Under the pieces are notes generated by a model. It saw only the letters and a list, made by a program, of their open reading frames with translations, was not told the origin of the DNA and did not search any database. From Anaerolineae bacterium (GTDB taxonomy: Bacteria > Chloroflexota > Anaerolineae > JAFGEY01): DNA of 14,016 nt. Positions within the stretch are counted from its first letter, which is position 1; the number at the start of each line of letters is the position of its first letter. The DNA lies in NCBI GenBank assembly GCA_016929775.1, contig JAFGIE010000274.1, positions 1-14,016 on the forward strand, read 5' to 3'. This document shows positions 7,554 through 14,016 of the stretch, one piece after another. Position numbers and translations under genes: made by a program.

Positions 7554-8270
7554 ATGCAAGCCAAGTACCGACGCATCGTGCTCAAACTGAGCGGCGAGGC
7601 TCTGGCTGGACCCGGTGGAAGTGGGATCGATCCCCTGCGTGCGCTCGAGGTCGCCGAGAAGGTCAGGAAACTGCGCGACCTCGACGTCGAAGTCGCGATC
7701 GTGATCGGCGCCGGGAACTTGTGGCGCGGCGTGATCGGCCTCGAGCACGGTATGGATCGTGCCACCGCCGACCAGATGGGCATGCTGGCGACGGTCATGA
7801 ACGCGCTCGCCCTGCGCGATGGGCTGGAGCAGCTTGGCATGATCACTCGGGTCCAGACGGCGATCGAGATGCGCCAGATCGCCGAGCCCTACATCCGCCT
7901 CCGCGCGATCCGGCATCTCGAAAAGGGCTATGTCGTGGTCCTCGGCGGCGGCACGGGCAATCCCTATTTCACCACCGATACCGCGGGTGCCCTCCGCGCG
8001 ATCGAGATCCACGCCGAACTGCTGCTCAAGGCAACCAAAGTCGACGGCGTGTACGATTCCGACCCCGTGACCAATCCCAACGCCAAGCGGTTCGACCATC
8101 TGACCTACATGCAGGCGCTCAATATGCAGGTCAGAGTGATGGACGCAACCGCGATCACGACCTGCATGGACAACGACCTGCCCATCCAGGTGATCGATCT
8201 GTGGGAGGAAGGAAGCCTAGTCAAGGTCGTGACCGGCCAACCCGTCGGCACCCTGATCACGCACGGATGA
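7554..8270 (+). CDS. pyrH: Uridylate kinase (UMP kinase)
   Basis: A 238-aa hexameric enzyme of the amino acid kinase fold that phosphorylates UMP to UDP with ATP in pyrimidine synthesis. The phosphate-binding motif KLSGEAL is at residues 11-17. [10 protein letters not shown] (about 46-55) and [15 protein letters not shown] form the UMP site. [13 protein letters not shown] (131-143) and [11 protein letters not shown] (about 163-173) form the rest of the active site. ATG 7554 is preceded by GGGGAGG with only 3 nt spacing. The open frame upstream runs through the intergenic hairpin and lacks family similarity. It lies third in the cluster, downstream of the hairpin, so its dosage relative to rpsB-tsf may be set there. 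Confidence 0.98.
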   Translation: MQAKYRRIVLKLSGEALAGPGGSGIDPLRALEVAEKVRKLRDLDVEVAIVIGAGNLWRGVIGLEHGMDRATADQMGMLATVMNALALRDGLEQLGMITRVQTAIEMRQIAEPYIRLRAIRHLEKGYVVVLGGGTGNPYFTTDTAGALRAIEIHAELLLKATKVDGVYDSDPVTNPNAKRFDHLTYMQALNMQVRVMDATAITTCMDNDLPIQVIDLWEEGSLVKVVTGQPVGTLITHG

Positions 8271-8286
8271 CAAGGAAGAGAAGGCC

Positions 8287-8844
8287 ATGATCAAGGACCT
8301 GTTGAGAGAGACGCAAGCCAAAATGCAAAAGGGGGCAGACACGCTGAGCGAGGAGCTGCGCGGCATCCGCACTGGCAGGGCTTCGCCCGCGTTGGTCGAA
8401 CGGTTGGCGGTCGAGTACTATGGGACCATGACCCCCTTGAACCAGGTCGCCACCATCTCGGCGCCCGAACCGCGGCTCTTGGCTATCCGTCCCTGGGAAA
8501 CGAGCATGATCGGCCCGATCGAGAAGGCCATCCTCAAGTCGGACCTCGGCCTGACGCCGAGCAACGACGGTAAACTGATCCGCCTCACCATTCCGCGTCT
8601 GAGCGAGGAGCGGCGCGAGGAGCTGGTGCGGGTCGTCGCTCGTCGCGTCGAGGAAGCCAAGGTCACGTTGCGCAACCTACGTCGCGATGCCAACGACGAG
8701 CTCAAGCTGTACGAGGAGGAGAAGCTGATCTCCGAAGACGAGCTGCACCGCGGGCGTGACCAGATCCAGGAGCTGACGGACGAGTATGTGAGCAAGCTAG
8801 ACGAGATCGGCGCGCTCAAGGAAGCCGAGATCCGCGAGGTCTAG
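8287..8844 (+). CDS. frr: Ribosome recycling factor
   Basis: A 185-aa tRNA-shaped protein that splits post-termination ribosomes together with EF-G. Length is exactly typical. The N-terminal helix is followed by the hallmark ELRGIRTGRASPALVE (about residues 23-38). The family segment LNQVATISAPEPRLLAI leads into IRLTIPRLSEERREELV. The C-terminal helices carry RNLRRDANDELK. It starts at ATG 8287, 16 nt after the pyrH stop, with a purine-rich AAGGAAGAGAAGG ribosome-binding region. No promoter of its own is visible. Confidence 0.98.
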   Translation: MIKDLLRETQAKMQKGADTLSEELRGIRTGRASPALVERLAVEYYGTMTPLNQVATISAPEPRLLAIRPWETSMIGPIEKAILKSDLGLTPSNDGKLIRLTIPRLSEERREELVRVVARRVEEAKVTLRNLRRDANDELKLYEEEKLISEDELHRGRDQIQELTDEYVSKLDEIGALKEAEIREV

Positions 8845-8854
8845 ACCTTCTCCA

Positions 8855-8872
8855 CCCCGCCGGGAGACGGGG
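8855..8872 (+). other. Short GC hairpin in the frr-uppS gap
   Basis: CCCCG (8855-8859) can pair with CGGGG (8868-8872) around an 8-nt loop. A competing pairing is GCCGG (8859-8863) with CCGGC (8878-8882). No T-run follows. Its role is unknown, and it may be no more than GC-rich chance pairing. Confidence 0.3.
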
Positions 8873-8909
8873 GTCAGCCGGCTCCCCATCCCTGGTTAGA
8901 GAGGTTGCC

Positions 8910-9644
8910 ATGACGGACAGCCGGGAAGAGCAGTTCCCGCCGTTGGCCCAGGTGCCCGTCCACGTAGGCATCATCATGGATGGCAACGGTCGCTGGGCCC
9001 GAGAACGCGGACGCCCGCGTTCCTACGGGCACCGCGCTGGGGTCGAGAACATCCGGCGCGTGCTCGAGGCGAGCGTGCGCTTCGGGATCCGGATCTTGAC
9101 CCTGTATGCCTTTTCCACCGAGAACTGGAACCGTCCGCAGGCCGAAGTGAACGTTCTCCTCAACCTCCTCTCTCAGGCGCTGCGCCAGGAGGTGCCCGAA
9201 CTACACGCCAACGGGGTGCGGCTGAACCACATCGGGCGCCTGGAGCGGATTCCCCCGCGCCTGCGGCGGGGCGTGCTCGACGCGATCGAGCTGACCAAGG
9301 ACAACGATCGCTTGCTGCTCAACGTCGCCTTTAACTATGGCGGGCGCGCGGAGGTCGTCGACGCTGCCAAGCGGATCATCCAGGCGGGCATCGCCCCCGA
9401 TGACCTGACGGAGGATGTGTTCGAGCGCTACCTCTATACGGCAGGGCAACCCGATCCCGATCTGATCATCCGCACCGCCGGCGAGCTCCGGATCAGCAAC
9501 TTTTTGCTCTGGCAAGGGGCGTACGCCGAGTACTATGCAGCGCCCGTGTACTGGCCCGACTTTGACGAGGGCGAGCTCTACAGGGCGCTGCAAGAGTACA
9601 ACCGCCGCCAGCGGCGCTATGGCCGACTGCCCGGAGACGCGTGA
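8910..9644 (+). CDS. uppS: Isoprenyl transferase (undecaprenyl diphosphate synthase)
   Basis: A 244-aa cis-prenyltransferase that condenses isopentenyl diphosphate onto farnesyl diphosphate to make the C55 carrier lipid for peptidoglycan and glycan export. The catalytic aspartate is D24 in MDGNGRWA (23-30). Further family blocks are GHRAG, LTLYAFSTENWNRP and FNYGGRAEVVDA. The diphosphate-binding RTAGE starts at R188 and is followed by RISNFLLWQ. The common form is RTSGE-RLSNF, so Ala for Ser is a mild variation. ATG 8910 follows AGAGAGG by 6 nt. Its stop overlaps the cdsA start (GTGA). Cis-chain length specificity is inferred from the family; C55 is the usual product. Confidence 0.96.
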   Translation: MTDSREEQFPPLAQVPVHVGIIMDGNGRWARERGRPRSYGHRAGVENIRRVLEASVRFGIRILTLYAFSTENWNRPQAEVNVLLNLLSQALRQEVPELHANGVRLNHIGRLERIPPRLRRGVLDAIELTKDNDRLLLNVAFNYGGRAEVVDAAKRIIQAGIAPDDLTEDVFERYLYTAGQPDPDLIIRTAGELRISNFLLWQGAYAEYYAAPVYWPDFDEGELYRALQEYNRRQRRYGRLPGDA

Positions 9645-10459
9645 CCGTGCGCTCGACCTTGCTCGTTCGCACGATCAGTGCACTCTTGGCTCTGCCCGTT
9701 GTCCTCGCCTCGCTGTGGGCGGGCGGCTGGTGGTTCGGGGCCTTGCTCGTGCTCGTGACCGGCATTGCGACGTGGGAGTACCTGCGCATCCTGGAACACC
9801 TCGACCTCCGTCCCTCCTATCCCTTCGCCCTGGTGCTCCTGGTCTTGCTCCTTCTGGTCTTCCTGCGCGGCGACGACGGGTACCTGTACCCGGGCGTGGC
9901 CTTTGTTCTGATCGCGTCGCTGGCATGGCACGTCCTCTCCGACCGGACCGGCACGCGCGTCCAGAACTGGCTGCTTCCCCTTGCGGGCGCGCTCTACATC
10001 GGGTGGCTTGCTGGACACATGCTCTTGCTGCGCGCGCTGCCCAGGGGCGCCTATCGTCTCCTGGCGACCCTACTCACCGTCTGGGTCGCCGACACCGGCG
10101 CCTATCTGGTGGGCCGAACCTGGGGAAAGCATCGTTTGGCCCCAGCGCTGAGCCCGAGCAAGACCTGGGAGGGCTATGCCGCCGAGATCGTGAGCGGTGT
10201 GCTCGCGGGCACGCTCCTCTTTGGGTTGGGCGCCCTGGGCTGGGCCCACGGCGCCATCCTGGGCCTGCTCTTGGCTGCGCTGACGCCGTTGGGCGACCTG
10301 GGCGTGTCCATGATCAAGCGCCAGGCAGGGGTCAAGGACACCGGTCGGCTTTTCCCGGGGCATGGTGGCGCGTTCGACCGGGCGGACTCGGTCCTCGTCG
10401 CGGCGGTGATCAGTTACTACTACCAGGTCTGGGCCATGGGCGTCGCTGCGCTCCCCTAG
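9641..10459 (+). CDS. cdsA: Phosphatidate cytidylyltransferase (CDP-diacylglycerol synthase)
   Basis: A 272-aa integral membrane enzyme that makes CDP-diacylglycerol from phosphatidate and CTP, the precursor of bacterial phospholipids. About eight hydrophobic segments run through the protein. VWVADTGAYLVGRTWGKHRLAP precedes the SPSKTWEG motif. The family signature occupies residues 223-247: S-M-I-K-R, a conserved K-D, and G-H-G-G-A-F-D-R. GTG 9641 is the start, overlapping the uppS stop as GTGA, so the two are translationally coupled. It ends the classical cluster; dxr and rseP, common next genes elsewhere, are not here. Confidence 0.96.
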   Translation: MTVRSTLLVRTISALLALPVVLASLWAGGWWFGALLVLVTGIATWEYLRILEHLDLRPSYPFALVLLVLLLLVFLRGDDGYLYPGVAFVLIASLAWHVLSDRTGTRVQNWLLPLAGALYIGWLAGHMLLLRALPRGAYRLLATLLTVWVADTGAYLVGRTWGKHRLAPALSPSKTWEGYAAEIVSGVLAGTLLFGLGALGWAHGAILGLLLAALTPLGDLGVSMIKRQAGVKDTGRLFPGHGGAFDRADSVLVAAVISYYYQVWAMGVAALP

Positions 10460-10562
10460 CGGACGGCATCCTGATCTGTGCGTTCAGCGGTCACTCTTGG
10501 GGCCGAACCGTGTTGTATTCATCGCAGGTCACGTCGCTACCCGTAAAGGAGGATGATCGCAC

Positions 10563-11948
10563 ATGGGCGTTCAAGATGCACAGGCACACAAGCGCGCGAT
10601 ACGCTCCTGGGCCATGTATGACTGGGCCAATTCGGCATTCATCACGACCATCGGCTCTGCGGTCCTGCCCGCCTTCTTTGGCGGCGTGGTTGCCGCCGGT
10701 CTGTCCGACATTCAGCAGAGCCGAGCCACGCAGATCTGGGGCCTGACTACGGCATTCGCCGCGGCGGTCGTCGCCGTGCTGGCGATCGTCCTCGGTCCCG
10801 TCGCCGACTATTCCGCCTCCAAGAAGCGCTTCCTGCGCTTCTTTACGGGCCTGGGCATCCTCTCCTCCCTCGCGCTCGTCCTCGTCGGGCGCGGCGACTG
10901 GGTGCTCTGTGTGCTGCTCTACATCGCCGGGCGGGTCGGCTTCTCGGGTGCCAATGTCTTTTACGACTCGCTGCTCCCGCACGTCGCCACCGAGGACGAG
11001 ATGGACCGCGTCTCCAGCCAGGGGTACGCGCTCGGCTACCTGGGCGGCGGGCTCTTGCTAGCGGTCAACGTCGCGATGATCCTGCTCGCGCCCGACGGCG
11101 ATCTGTGGGGCGTGCCCTGGGCCGAGTGGATGCCGCGCTTTTCCTTCGTTACCGTCGGCATCTGGTGGTTCATCTTTTCGATCCCGATCTTTCGCAACGT
11201 GCCCGAACCGCCGGGGTCGGCGGGCGAGGGACCGCGCACTCATCCGCTGCGCGCTGGCTTTCAGCGCCTGCAGCACACCGCACACGACCTCGGTCGCTAC
11301 AAGCAGCTGCTGGTCTTTCTCGTCGCGTTCTGGTTGTACAATGACGGGATCAGCACGATCATCGACATGGCGACGATCTATGGTCAGGAGGTCTTTACCG
11401 CGCAGGGCGTGGCAGACCCGACGATCCACCTGATCGGCGCGCTCCTGATCACCCAGTTCGTCGGCTTTCCGTTCGCCTATCTCTTTGGTTGGGTCGCGCG
11501 CAGGCTGGGGACCAAGCGCTCGATTTATGTGGCCTTGGTGTGGTACACGCTGATCTGCATCGGCGGCTTCCTGATGACCCGGATCTGGCAGTTCTATGCC
11601 CTTGCGGTCGCGGTGGGTTTTGTCCAGGGCGGCAGCCAAGCGCTCAGCCGCTCGCTCTACGGCGCGATGACGCCCAAGTCCAAGACCGCCGAGTTCTTTG
11701 GTTTCTTTAACATCATGGGCAAGTTCTCGGCGATCCTGGGCCCGGTGCTCTTTGCTGCGGTCGGGCGCCTGTTCGGGCAGAGCCGGTACAGCATCTTTTC
11801 GCTGATCGTGTTCTTTATCATCGGCATCGTGCTCCTCTCGCGCGTGGACGAGCGGGAGGGCATCCGCGTCGCCCAGGAAGAGAACGCCGCCTACAATGCG
11901 CGCTTGGCGCGTGCGGCTACCGTTGATAGCGGTCAGCCAGCTCGCTAG
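10563..11948 (+). CDS. MFS transporter, UMF1 (Atg22-like) family
   Basis: A 461-aa inner-membrane protein with about 12 predicted hydrophobic segments. The N-terminal signature RSWAMYDWANSAF (residues 14-26) is characteristic of the UMF1/Atg22-like group, whose bacterial substrates are largely unknown. LGPVADYSASKKRFL matches the MFS loop 2-3 motif (GxxADxxxxKR). FYDSLLPHV and a repeat-two loop GWVARRLGTKRS are also visible. ATG 10563 has a strong AAGGAGG (10546-10552), 10 nt upstream. The gap after cdsA (103 nt) shows no clear promoter or terminator, so it may be read from the rpsB transcript or a weak promoter that I could not identify. Confidence 0.88.
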   Translation: MGVQDAQAHKRAIRSWAMYDWANSAFITTIGSAVLPAFFGGVVAAGLSDIQQSRATQIWGLTTAFAAAVVAVLAIVLGPVADYSASKKRFLRFFTGLGILSSLALVLVGRGDWVLCVLLYIAGRVGFSGANVFYDSLLPHVATEDEMDRVSSQGYALGYLGGGLLLAVNVAMILLAPDGDLWGVPWAEWMPRFSFVTVGIWWFIFSIPIFRNVPEPPGSAGEGPRTHPLRAGFQRLQHTAHDLGRYKQLLVFLVAFWLYNDGISTIIDMATIYGQEVFTAQGVADPTIHLIGALLITQFVGFPFAYLFGWVARRLGTKRSIYVALVWYTLICIGGFLMTRIWQFYALAVAVGFVQGGSQALSRSLYGAMTPKSKTAEFFGFFNIMGKFSAILGPVLFAAVGRLFGQSRYSIFSLIVFFIIGIVLLSRVDEREGIRVAQEENAAYNARLARAATVDSGQPAR

Positions 11949-11949
11949 G

Positions 11950-12101
11950 CTGCCCAGCTCGGGAGCACCGGTTTTGCGTTCGTAGTAGCGGACTTATCCG
12001 CTTCTTGGGCGCTTGACCAGTGCCAGGGCATCTAGGACCGGGGGGCGCGCGCTACGCCACGAGACCACTCGGTCAGAATCGGTGCTCCTACTGCCCAGCT
12101 C
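11950..12101. mobile_element. Candidate MITE: 130-bp element with inverted ends between 11-bp direct repeats
   Basis: The 11-mer CTGCCCAGCTC occurs at 11950-11960 and again at 12091-12101. Just inside it, GGGAGCACCGGTTTTG (11961-11976) is an imperfect inverted copy of 12074-12089; 13 of 16 positions match, with GGAGCACCG uninterrupted. This fits a small non-autonomous transposon with a target-site duplication. There is no coding capacity. A duplication of 11 bp would suit IS4-type transposases, which is inference. The right copy ends 7 nt before the aspS -35 box. Confidence 0.5.
11987..12006 (+). terminator. Possible terminator downstream of the UMF1 transporter
   Basis: AGCGGA (11987-11992) pairs with TCCGCT (11997-12002) around loop CTTA, followed by the weak T-stretch TCTT. 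It lies inside the MITE-like element. It is the only hairpin of this kind between the transporter and the aspS promoter, so it is a modest candidate. Confidence 0.4.
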
Positions 12102-12108
12102 ACGCTGC

Positions 12109-12137
12109 TTGACAGTGTGCCCACCATATGCTATAGT
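12109..12137 (+). promoter_or_regulatory. Strong sigma-70-type promoter of the aspS T-box transcript
   Basis: A perfect TTGACA (12109-12114) is followed after 17 nt by TATAGT (12132-12137). TGC immediately before the -10 box makes it an extended -10 promoter. Transcription should start near 12144, about 10 nt before T-box stem I. Confidence 0.9.
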
Positions 12138-12143
12138 GACCGC

Positions 12144-12517
12144 AATCTGAATACCGAGCGGCGCTGAAAGAGACGAGTAAGGGGATCGCCCGACCCACAG
12201 AGAGCTGCGGGTGCTGCGACGCAGCGGCGTGCCCTCCTGAAGGACACTCCTGAGCCGCGAGGCCGAACGGGCACAGGACTCTGTGCGTCCCCTCGACGCC
12301 GAGGCGACCGGGAGCACATCCCACCTAGTAGGCCTTGCCGGGCGCTCCCGTTACAGGGCGAGGGTCTCCGCTGTACCCCAGGAGGCGGGGCGTTTCTGCG
12401 CCCGTCGCGCTCCTCTTTGGACAGATGCTACGACCCACCAAGGCTGGTCGCCGCGAGGCGACGGCAGAGCAAGGTGGCACCATGAGCGCCCCCCTCATCC
12501 TTGCGATGAGGGGGGCG
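12144..12517 (+). promoter_or_regulatory. T-box riboswitch with Asp (GAC) specifier
   Basis: The element controls aspS by sensing uncharged tRNA. Stem I closes with GCGGC/GCCGC (12158-12162 with 12254-12258). Above it lie a kink-turn-like TGA/TGA pair of bulges, then GAG/CTC (12170-12172 with 12247-12249). The specifier loop has 5' GAGTA (12175-12179) and 3' GAAG followed by GAC (12243-12245) and A, the Asp codon. The distal arm contains AGAGAGC and GGTGCTG. Helices in the linker include GCACAG/CTGTGC (12271-12276 with 12281-12286) and CGGGAGC/GCTCCCG (12309-12315 with 12344-12350). The T-box proper is AAGGTGGCACC (12471-12481), whose bulge TGGC (12475-12478) matches a tRNA ending GCCA, as expected for tRNA-Asp with G73. 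The antiterminator pairs GCAAGG with CCTTGC (12469-12474 with 12499-12504) and ATGAG with CTCAT (12482-12486 with 12494-12498). Confidence 0.93.
12487..12517 (+). terminator. T-box terminator hairpin, without a U-tract
   Basis: A 13-bp perfect stem pairs 12487-12499 (CGCCCCCCTCATC) with 12505-12517 (GATGAGGGGGGCG) around a 5-nt loop. It is mutually exclusive with the antiterminator, because both use CTCAT and nearby bases. The sequence that follows, ATCTGATCTGTGG, is not a T-run, so release may depend on helix strength or additional factors. Confidence 0.8.
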
Positions 12518-12651
12518 ATCTGATCTGTGGCAGGAGGGCATCTGGTGTGCGTCCCGCAGGCTTGAGCCGAGGGGCACGCCGCACAGGGCCATCCTCCACA
12601 CCGTGCAGGTGGGGCGTGGCTGCGGTCCGCGCCATCCAGGAGGAGTGTACG
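12518..12651 (+). promoter_or_regulatory. Second leader segment between the T-box and aspS
   Basis: This 134-nt segment is not explained by the T-box. It holds AGGAGGG (12532-12538) and the true aspS ribosome-binding site AGGAGGAG (12638-12645), both with the core CAGGAGG. TCCTCC (12592-12597) is complementary to either. GGTGTG (12544-12549) can also pair with CACACC (12597-12602). A six-codon ORF (GTG 12545 to TGA 12565) follows the first ribosome-binding-like site. Regulatory function is a hypothesis. Confidence 0.35.
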
Positions 12652-13962
12652 ATGAGTGAACGACAGCGTGTTCGGACGACCGAGGGACGTGCGCACGTCG
12701 GCGAGACGGTCCGCATGTGCGGCTGGTTGCACCGCTTGCGCCGCCTCGGCGGGATCAGCTTTCTGGTGCTGCGCGACGGGTATGGGCTCTTCCAAGCCGT
12801 GATCGACGACCCTGCGGTGCTCGAGGACCTGCGCGACCTGCAGCCCGAGTCGGTGATCGAACTGGAGGGGCGTGTGGTCGCCGAGCCGCAGGCGCCGGAC
12901 GGCGTCGAGCTGCACGATTGCCAGGTCCGGGTCCTCTCGCCGGTGACCGAGACCCTGCCCTTCGAGCTCAACAAGCGCGTGCTCAAACCGGGCCTCGACG
13001 TGTTCCTCGACCATGCGACGGTGGGCTTGCGCCACCCGCACAAGCAGGCTACCTTCCGTCTCTTTGCCGGCATCCTCTCCGCCTACCGCACCTATCTCTC
13101 CGGCGCCGGCTTTACCGAGATCCAGTCGCCCAAGCTGGTGGGTACGGCGACGGAGGGAGGGGCGAACGTCTTTGCAGTGGCGTACTTTGGGCGCCAGGCC
13201 TACCTCGCCCAGAGCCCGCAGCTCTACAAGCAGGTCATGGTTGGCGTCTTTGAGCGGGTGTTCGAGACCGGTCCTGTCTTTCGCGCCGAGCCGCACGACA
13301 CCTCACGGCACATCAACCAGTACACCAGCCTCGATGCCGAGATGGGCTTCATCCGCGACCACACCGACGTCATGGCGGTCCTCACCGGCGTCGTCCGCCA
13401 CATCTTTGACGAGTTGCGCTCCCGGTACGCGTCCGATCTCGAGCTGCTGGGCGCGCGCGCGCCCATGGTCGGCGAGACGATCCCGTCGATCCGGTTCCGC
13501 GAGGGGCAGCAGATCATCCAGCGCGAGTTCGGCGAGGACTGCAGCGCCGAGGACGATCTGGCGCCACAGCACGAGCGCTGGCTGTGCGAATGGGCCGAGC
13601 GGACGCACGGTTCGGAGCTGCTTTTCGTGACCCACTATCCGGTCGGCAAGCGCCCGTTCTACACCATGCCGGCGGAGGGCGACCCGGCGCACACACACTC
13701 CTTTGACCTGCTCTGTCGTGGCACCGAGATCGTGACCGGCGGGCAGCGTGTGCATCGCTACGACCAGCTCCTGGCGCACATCGAGCGTTGGGGTCTTGGC
13801 GTGGAGGGGTTCGAGGGCTACCTGGAGGCCTTCCGCTACGGCATGCCGCCGCACGGAGGCTTTGGGATGGGGGCCGAGCGCCTGCTGCTGACCGTCCTAG
13901 GGGCGACCAACCTGCGCGAGACCACGCTCTTCCCGCGCGACATCAAGCGCCTGGCCCCATAG
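12652..13962 (+). CDS. aspS: Aspartyl-tRNA synthetase, archaeal genre, predicted non-discriminating
   Basis: A 436-aa class IIb synthetase that activates Asp and charges tRNA-Asp. At about 436 aa it lacks the large GAD insertion of the roughly 590-aa bacterial type, matching the archaeal/eukaryotic genre. An N-terminal OB-fold anticodon-binding domain (about 1-105) has CGWLHRLRRLGG. Motif 2 is FRAE (210-213) with the following HDTSRH; SLDAEM comes next. Motif 3 is GFGMGAER (403-410), and GGQRVHRYD is the ATP/Asp site region. His27 and Pro82 align, from memory, with the Trp26/Lys85 pair of discriminating archaeal AspRS, where His/Pro marks non-discriminating enzymes that also charge tRNA-Asn for GatCAB. 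ATG 12652 has AGGAGGAG 6 nt upstream. The frame is open upstream to 12283 but only through the leader. It is controlled by the T-box. Confidence 0.95.
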   Translation: MSERQRVRTTEGRAHVGETVRMCGWLHRLRRLGGISFLVLRDGYGLFQAVIDDPAVLEDLRDLQPESVIELEGRVVAEPQAPDGVELHDCQVRVLSPVTETLPFELNKRVLKPGLDVFLDHATVGLRHPHKQATFRLFAGILSAYRTYLSGAGFTEIQSPKLVGTATEGGANVFAVAYFGRQAYLAQSPQLYKQVMVGVFERVFETGPVFRAEPHDTSRHINQYTSLDAEMGFIRDHTDVMAVLTGVVRHIFDELRSRYASDLELLGARAPMVGETIPSIRFREGQQIIQREFGEDCSAEDDLAPQHERWLCEWAERTHGSELLFVTHYPVGKRPFYTMPAEGDPAHTHSFDLLCRGTEIVTGGQRVHRYDQLLAHIERWGLGVEGFEGYLEAFRYGMPPHGGFGMGAERLLLTVLGATNLRETTLFPRDIKRLAP

Positions 13963-13991
13963 CGGGATCGCTGGTCGCGTTCGTGCTGACT

Positions 13992-14016
13992 GGTCCCTCC
14001 GGTCTCCGGGGGGACC
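13992..14016 (+). terminator. Hairpin after aspS, probable terminator cut by the window edge
   Basis: GGTCCC, TCCGG and their complements form an 11-bp stem with one T-G pair (13992-14002 with 14006-14016) and loop TCT. It begins 30 nt after the aspS stop. The window ends on its last base, so a T-run cannot be checked. Confidence 0.6.

Noticed and set aside
10460..10562. Promoter for the UMF1 transporter, using TTGTAT or TTGGGG as -35
   Set aside because: No pairing with acceptable spacing and a reasonable -10 box was found.
12243..12245. Asn (AAC) specifier for the T-box, given the predicted dual-specificity enzyme
   Set aside because: No AAC occurs in the specifier loop; GAC followed by A and the CTC of the lower helix fits the usual geometry.
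12283..12651. Long in-frame upstream extension of aspS (123 codons)
   Set aside because: It runs through the T-box specifier linker, antiterminator and terminator and has no AspRS similarity. The family start is at ATG 12652 with an excellent ribosome-binding site.

Overview
The window (about 65% G+C by eye, dense, one short mobile-looking element) reads as an ordinary housekeeping stretch of a high-GC bacterium. Three things together suggest Chloroflexota or a close relative: a large, Alu-domain-containing SRP RNA of the Bacillus type, a short (197 aa) EF-Ts, and an archaeal-genre AspRS. The taxonomic call is inference. No CRISPR array, tRNA, phage or defence system was found.

Layout. (1) 1-357: the SRP RNA gene with its own promoter and a terminator hairpin. 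(2) 369-4077, plus strand: a translationally coupled cluster of a YhiN/HI0933-type flavoprotein, a YabE-like membrane-anchored DUF348/G5/3D cell-wall protein, and rsmA (ksgA). (3) 4016-5748, minus strand: a two-gene unit of a family 2 glycosyltransferase and a membrane-anchored SAM methyltransferase, with a promoter shortly upstream. Its last gene overlaps the end of rsmA on the opposite strand. (4) 5803-10459, plus strand: the classical rpsB-tsf-pyrH-frr-uppS-cdsA cluster, which links translation factors, UMP kinase, ribosome recycling, undecaprenyl diphosphate synthesis and CDP-diacylglycerol synthesis. It is driven by an extended -10 promoter and a roughly 120-nt structured rpsB leader, and a perfect 15-bp hairpin separates tsf from pyrH. 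(5) 10563-11948: a UMF1-family MFS transporter. (6) 11950-12101: a 130-bp element with imperfect terminal inverted repeats between 11-bp direct repeats, resembling a MITE. (7) 12109-14016: a consensus promoter, a complete T-box riboswitch with an Asp (GAC) specifier, a further 134-nt leader, an archaeal-genre aspS, and a hairpin at the window edge that probably ends the transcript.

The most interesting region is 12109-13962. The T-box reads tRNA-Asp only, by its GAC specifier and UGGC bulge. The synthetase it controls carries the His/Pro pair associated with non-discriminating AspRS, which charges both tRNA-Asp and tRNA-Asn. The terminator arm has no U-tract. Between it and aspS lies a second region with two identical Shine-Dalgarno cores, a six-codon ORF, and a shared anti-SD segment. 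The genes themselves belong to well-known families; the novelty is in the regulation.
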